Shown here piece by piece: positions 60,813-64,000 of a stretch of DNA of 64,000 bases. The notes beneath the pieces are model-generated. The model did no database searches and was not told the origin of the DNA. It was given only the letters and a program-made list of their open reading frames with translations. The position numbers and the translations under genes were made by a program. The DNA comes from UBA6115 sp050953005 (GTDB taxonomy: Bacteria; Bacillota; Clostridia; Christensenellales; Aristaeellaceae): the NCBI GenBank assembly GCA_050953005.1, contig JBMNLV010000004.1:1-64000 (forward strand), given 5' to 3'. Each line of letters begins with the position of its first letter. Within the stretch, counting starts at the first letter, position 1.

Positions 60813-61054
60813 ACAAACTTGCCTCTCGTATTCGCGCGCTGACAAGAAGATATTATTGCCATAGATACAGGATTCAACAATTTCAGGAAACATTGTGTAG
60901 AAACGTAAATTTTTGATGAATTTTTATCACTTTTTCGCTTTGAAGACAAAGAGCCGCGGCCTCCTGCTTTTCCATGCCGCAAAGCGTGAATCATCCCCAT
61001 CGCTTTTTTACATGGCAGGCAAAATCATCCGACAATGTCAGGCCGGCCGCGCGC
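60813..61054. other. Spacer between chvE promoter and the terminase gene
   Basis: No gene. A single TGTCAG lies at 61036-61041 near the terminase stop; no terminator hairpin after the terminase gene is evident. Confidence 0.4.
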
Positions 61055-62296
61055 CTACCTGCTGATCACCAGCGCCTGCTGCCCCTGGCTGTCGCGCTCC
61101 ATGGCGTAGCGCAGCGCGTCGATCAGGTGGTCCTCGCCCTGGGGCCGGGGCAGGCTGCCGCCCTGGCCGTCAGGCGTCCAGCGGTAGCCCAGCAGCTCCC
61201 CGCGCAGCGCGGGGCAGTCCGGGGAGAGCACCAGGTCCTGCTGGCCCAGCCACTGCAGGCCGTGCAGCACGCTGTCGGGGCCCTTCCTGGCGGGCAGCGC
61301 GCACACGCCCCAGCGGCGCAGCTCGGCGATGGACTTGGGCTCGGCGCTGTCGCAGATTACCGGCAGGCTGCCGGCCAACTGCCTGACCCGGGCGGCCAGC
61401 AGGTCGTTGGTCAGCCCGGCCTGCAGAAACTCCTTCAACACATACAGCCGCTTGCCGCGCGCCTCGTAGGAGGCCATGACAAAGGCGGCCGGGTCCCTGG
61501 CGTAGCCGAAGTCCAGCCCGCAGCGCAGCGTATGCGTGCCGGGCGCCTCCGGCGGCGCGCCCACGCGCCAGTTGCCCAGCACGCTGTCGCCCAGCACGCC
61601 CCACTCCCCCAGGGTATAGACCCGGTAAAACCAGGGGTCGCGCTCGTTTTCCAGAGCCTGGCGGTCATCCTGCGTCAGAAAGGCGTTGTCGCGGTAGGTG
61701 GTGCGCAAAATGAGCAGGTCATCCGTCTGCAAAAGGCCCTTGTCCTCAGGAAAGCCGTCAAAATACTTCCGGTACAGCCAGTGCCCGCGGGAGGTCGGGT
61801 TGAACGACAGCGTCAGCCGCTTTTTGTGCCGGCTCTGCCCGCGCAGCCGCTTTTCCAGCTGGCGGATGTCCGCCCACTCGCACTGGGTGGCCTCCTCCAC
61901 CCACACGTCGCTCAAGGCGCCGCGCAGCGGCGTCACCGACTTGATCTTCTCCACGTCGTCCAGGCCCATGAACAGCATCTGAGCCCCGTTGCGCGCGCAG
62001 GTCAGGCTCATCTGGCTGAGATTGGCGGTAAAATGCGCCCCCAGGCCCAGGCGGGCGATGGCCTTGCGGGCCTCGGCAAAGCAGCTGCTGCGCAGCGTGC
62101 GCGCCACCTGGCGCACCACCAGCGTGTTGCGGCCGGTCAGGCTGTCCAGCACCATGCGGGTGGCCAGGAAGACCGACTTGCCCGAGCCCGCGCCGCCGTA
62201 GAAGATCTGCGTGCGCTGGCCGGCGCTCACAAAGGGGCGGTAGCAGGCGTTGAAGGCGGCCGCGGGAATGTCCAGATAGCGCGCCTCCGCCATCAC
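61055..62296 (-). CDS. Phage terminase large subunit, PBSX type
   Basis: A 413-residue packaging motor. Walker A FYGGAGSGKSVFLATRM is near residues 33-49, Walker B in LSDVWVEEATQCEWADIRQL, and the nuclease Asp residues in CGLDFGYARDPAAFVMASYE and ICDSAEPKSIAELRRWG. It would fill the procapsid through the portal, whose gene lies 51 kb to the left on the same strand. Intact. Last gene of a four-gene block behind a LexA-controlled promoter. No small terminase subunit with a clear signature is seen; one of the two small upstream genes may take that role. Confidence 0.9.
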   Translation of the reverse strand: MMAEARYLDIPAAAFNACYRPFVSAGQRTQIFYGGAGSGKSVFLATRMVLDSLTGRNTLVVRQVARTLRSSCFAEARKAIARLGLGAHFTANLSQMSLTCARNGAQMLFMGLDDVEKIKSVTPLRGALSDVWVEEATQCEWADIRQLEKRLRGQSRHKKRLTLSFNPTSRGHWLYRKYFDGFPEDKGLLQTDDLLILRTTYRDNAFLTQDDRQALENERDPWFYRVYTLGEWGVLGDSVLGNWRVGAPPEAPGTHTLRCGLDFGYARDPAAFVMASYEARGKRLYVLKEFLQAGLTNDLLAARVRQLAGSLPVICDSAEPKSIAELRRWGVCALPARKGPDSVLHGLQWLGQQDLVLSPDCPALRGELLGYRWTPDGQGGSLPRPQGEDHLIDALRYAMERDSQGQQALVISR

Positions 62297-62478
62297 TCGT
62301 CCACCAGGCGGATCACAAGGTCTTTTTCGCCGCCCGCCTCGGGCAGTTCCATGGACAGCAGCCTGATCAAATCGCCCGCGCTCAGCCTGCCCTCAAGCAG
62401 CATCTCCCGCAAAGCCCTGAGCGCCAGCTCCTTCAGCCCGCTTTCAGTCTCCGGGCAGGGGCGTTCCTCCGGGTTCAT
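62293..62478 (-). CDS. Small hypothetical protein of the terminase block
   Basis: A 61-residue protein (KELALRALREMLLEGRLSAG, then DLIRLLSMELPEAGGEKDL), mostly helical. It overlaps both neighbours as ATGA. The place directly in front of the terminase large subunit is where a small subunit is usual; this protein is very short for that, so the role is open. Confidence 0.6.
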   Translation of the reverse strand: MNPEERPCPETESGLKELALRALREMLLEGRLSAGDLIRLLSMELPEAGGEKDLVIRLVDE

Positions 62479-62885
62479 ACGCGCTCCTTCCGTGATAACG
62501 CGCTGTTTTGCGCGGCGGCCTGCCGCCCCTCCTCCAGCAGCGCCACCGCGCGCAGGTGCAGCCGGTAGATATGCCGCAGGCTGAAGCCCATTTCCTCGCT
62601 GATGTCCTCATAACTCATCAGGCTCAGGTACCGCAGCGCCAGCAGCTCGCCCAGCACCGGGTCCTCCAGGGTGGCCAGCATCAGCCGCAGCTCCTTGAGC
62701 CGGCGGGCAAGCTGCCGCTGCAGGCGGTTGCGCTCGGCCTGCAGGCTTTTGGCGCGCCGAATCCAGTGCTCCGCGTTCTCCGGCCCGTTCCGGGCGTGCG
62801 CCAGGCAGGCCTTTCGCTCCCGGATGAGGGCGGCGTCGCGGGACAGCAGCGCGCCATAGCTTTCAAGCATCTCCCTGGCAGTCAC
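62475..62885 (-). CDS. DUF1492-type sigma-70-region-4-like phage protein
   Basis: A 136-residue protein. The N-terminal two thirds form a coiled-coil-like helix (AKSLQAERNRLQRQLARRL). The C-terminal part, DPVLGELLALRYLSLMSYEDISEEMGFSLRHIYRLHLRAV, is a sigma region 4-like helix-turn-helix as in DUF1492 and ArpU-type late regulators. Such proteins activate phage late genes. The CTGACAT repeats upstream of the portal gene are a possible target; this link is inference. Confidence 0.72.
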   Translation of the reverse strand: MTAREMLESYGALLSRDAALIRERKACLAHARNGPENAEHWIRRAKSLQAERNRLQRQLARRLKELRLMLATLEDPVLGELLALRYLSLMSYEDISEEMGFSLRHIYRLHLRAVALLEEGRQAAAQNSALSRKERV

Positions 62886-63072
62886 GGCCGCCCTCCCTTC
62901 CCGGCTCCGTCAGGGCCATCAGCCGCGCGCGCTCCTCCTCCGTCAGGGGCAGATCTCCCCGCAGCTTGCGGTTGAGCCCGCTCACGGACAGGTAGAGGGC
63001 GCCGGCCGCCTCCCTGCGGGTCAGCCCGCTCAGGTTGATCCGGGCGCGCAGCATGCGCAGCTCCTCCTTCAT
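62863..63072 (-). CDS. Small helix-turn-helix DNA-binding protein
   Basis: A 69-residue protein; start 63072 (MKEELRMLRARINLSGLTRR) has a GGAGGACTT site. The sequence EAAGALYLSVSGLNRKLRGDL has the layout of a Cro/C1-like helix-turn-helix, followed by PLTEEERARLMALTEP. First gene of the terminase block and overlaps the next by 23 bases. It may be a repressor/activator or a tiny DNA-recognition subunit for packaging. Confidence 0.65.
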   Translation of the reverse strand: MKEELRMLRARINLSGLTRREAAGALYLSVSGLNRKLRGDLPLTEEERARLMALTEPGREGGRDCQGDA

Positions 63073-63103
63073 CGCAAGTCCTCCTTCCTGTCCCATCACA
63101 AAG

Positions 63104-63117
63104 GGAACATTTGTTCT
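63104..63117 (-). promoter_or_regulatory. LexA (SOS) box of the terminase block
   Basis: GAACATTTGTTC at 63105-63116 fits GAAC-N4-GTTC and is identical over 12 bases to the box at 9842-9853. It begins 12 bases after the -10 element, so bound LexA would block the promoter. It lies about 32 bases before the first start codon. Confidence 0.8.
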
Positions 63118-63128
63118 TGTTTTCTGCC

Positions 63129-63157
63129 AGTATAGAAAGCGGCGGGAGGCTTGTCAA
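63129..63157 (-). promoter_or_regulatory. Promoter of the terminase block
   Basis: Minus strand TTGACA (63152-63157), 17-bp spacer, TATACT (63129-63134): close to consensus, directly followed by the LexA box. Confidence 0.85.
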
Positions 63158-63484
63158 CGCGCCGGCGAAAAAGTATCGCAAATTCCAAAAAGGCACTTTT
63201 TCGCGCGCGTGAAAAAACCGGGGGAGGCGCCTTGAGTTTCCGCATTCCACCTTTTGCTTCCTGTTACCCGCACACTCAGTATCCTTTCCATTGAATGGAA
63301 TAGGGCCTGTACTATATTGGGCATAACATGAGAAAACTGGCTGCAGTTCAAGGGTAATCCTCTTTTTTTTATATTGGCAGTGGACATAAAATAGAAATCA
63401 GAAACAAGAACTCTTGTTGCGATCGGCCACAAGAGTCCTTGTATGGTAGAGGGGAGCTTTTGTTATGATGGCCGCAAATTCGGA
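63158..63484. other. Spacer between the phage block and the DUF1861 gene
   Basis: No gene. Apart from the inverted repeat at 63408 there is an A/T-rich stretch (tctttttttt near 63361) and nothing else recognisable. Confidence 0.5.
63408..63438 (-). terminator. Possible terminator of the DUF1861 gene
   Basis: Minus strand GGACTCTTGT-11 nt-ACAAGAGTTC (one G-U pair) followed by TTGTTTCTG, 47 bases past the stop codon. Confidence 0.45.
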
Positions 63485-64000
63485 TTATAATCGGATGTTT
63501 CCAAAAACAGGCGCACCGAACCCCTTAAACGGATTATCGACAACGACCCGGCCTTGAGCGGTATCGCCGACACCGGAGTAAAGATCTGCGCGGCCATCCT
63601 GCCGGAACCAGATCCCTGAAGCAAAAGCGCAGTCTACCAGCTCGGGCTTTTTGGGCGTATAACCCGGGAAACTGGCACGGGTCGCGATAATTTTTTCATC
63701 CAAAATGGAATGCGACTTGGGATCGAATACAAAGGAGACGTTGGTATAAACAGCCAGCACCAAACCCTCATTTGTTTTTTCCGGATAGCTCTTGTGCCCT
63801 ATGATGCCGATCAAGCCGCTGTCTAAAAGATAGCACTGGTTGCATCCGCCCCACTCGTTGGCTGCGAACATGTTTTCAATGACTGGCGCATCTTCAACAA
63901 TGTCTGCCGTCAAGTCATCCAGGGAAGGAACAATCGCAAAGCCGACAACAGACTCAGAACCGTGGGCTTCAAGCACAGCCTTGCCTCTTGGGCGGGAAAA
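63485..64000 (-). CDS. DUF1861 (MTP-1) family protein, partial, N-terminus outside the window
   Basis: The open frame runs to the right edge without a stop (FSRPRGKAV in front of LEAHGSESVVGF). It shows the C-terminal half of a DUF1861 five-bladed-propeller protein: VPSLDDLTADIVEDAPVIEN, WGGCNQCYLLDSGLIGIIGH, KKPELVDCAFASGIWF and the end GRADLYSGVGDTAQGR. Relatives often lie next to glycoside phosphorylases and transport genes and are presumed to act on carbohydrates; no function is proven. Confidence 0.8.
   Translation of the reverse strand, partial: FSRPRGKAVLEAHGSESVVGFAIVPSLDDLTADIVEDAPVIENMFAANEWGGCNQCYLLDSGLIGIIGHKSYPEKTNEGLVLAVYTNVSFVFDPKSHSILDEKIIATRASFPGYTPKKPELVDCAFASGIWFRQDGRADLYSGVGDTAQGRVVVDNPFKGFGAPVFGNIRL

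Noticed and set aside
1..64000. tRNA or rRNA genes
   Set aside because: No cloverleaf with a GTTCAA-type loop and no rRNA segments were recognised in any spacer.

Overview
The window looks like chromosomal DNA of an uncultured, fairly GC-rich (roughly 60%) member of the Firmicutes/Clostridia. The grounds are strong AGGAGG ribosome binding sites, GAAC-N4-GTTC LexA boxes of the Bacillus/Clostridium type, DegV and Veg-family proteins, and a mutS-mutL-miaA-methionine-gamma-lyase-like gene order. A Christensenellales-like gut lineage is my best guess, not a demonstrated placement. None of the four complete solute-binding proteins carries a lipobox cysteine, which is unusual for a Gram-positive.

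Layout. (1) 0.1-1.5 kb: a sugar-binding protein gene (minus) with a 3' frameshift that runs into a MITE-like repeat. (2) 1.8-9.9 kb: a minus-strand phage morphogenesis block (portal, scaffold, N4-gp56-type capsid, small connector/tail genes, NlpC/P60 lysin, holin). The first three genes are intact; most of the rest are frameshifted and separated by GC-rich repeats. (3) 10.1-10.8 kb: pyroglutamyl peptidase. (4) 10.9-12.7 kb: an AT-richer cassette with two copies of a ~150 nt leader and two Veg-like small proteins. (5) 13.1-21.6 kb: carbohydrate locus with a SMP-30 lactonase-like gene and an operon of binding protein, two permeases, GH51 arabinofuranosidase, DUF1537 acid-sugar kinase and a PdxA-like dehydrogenase. 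(6) 21.7-24.7 kb: MarR, iron-ADH remnant, aldehyde dehydrogenase and DegV, behind a palindromic operator. (7) 25.0-31.6 kb: two ECF sigma/anti-sigma pairs and a beta-propeller/solute-binding fusion protein. (8) 31.8 kb smpB, then a low-GC island (32.4-39.3 kb) with a broken AbiEii toxin gene and a 1245-codon STAND NTPase (probable anti-phage gene) split by an IS. (9) 39.4-49.6 kb: repair operon mutS-mutL-miaA-MGL-addA. (10) 49.9-56.4 kb: ATP-grasp ligase, transketolase, phosphodiester glycosidase, M3 oligoendopeptidase. (11) 56.6-60.7 kb: chvE-mmsA-mmsB sugar transporter. (12) 61.0-63.1 kb: a second phage block (HTH, DUF1492 sigma-like, TerL) behind a strong promoter with a LexA box. (13) The right edge holds the C-terminal part of a DUF1861 protein.

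The most striking points are these. A phage packaging/capsid gene set is split into two loci 51 kb apart. Both loci are preceded by related promoter segments with an identical 12-bp LexA palindrome, and the capsid locus also has three helically phased CTGACAT repeats upstream. The IS in the STAND NTPase can be removed on paper (6-bp TAAGTA duplication) to restore a perfect reading frame. A duplicated leader RNA-like sequence precedes Veg-like genes. A family of small inverted-repeat elements sits at gene 3' ends, in one case supplying the stop codon.
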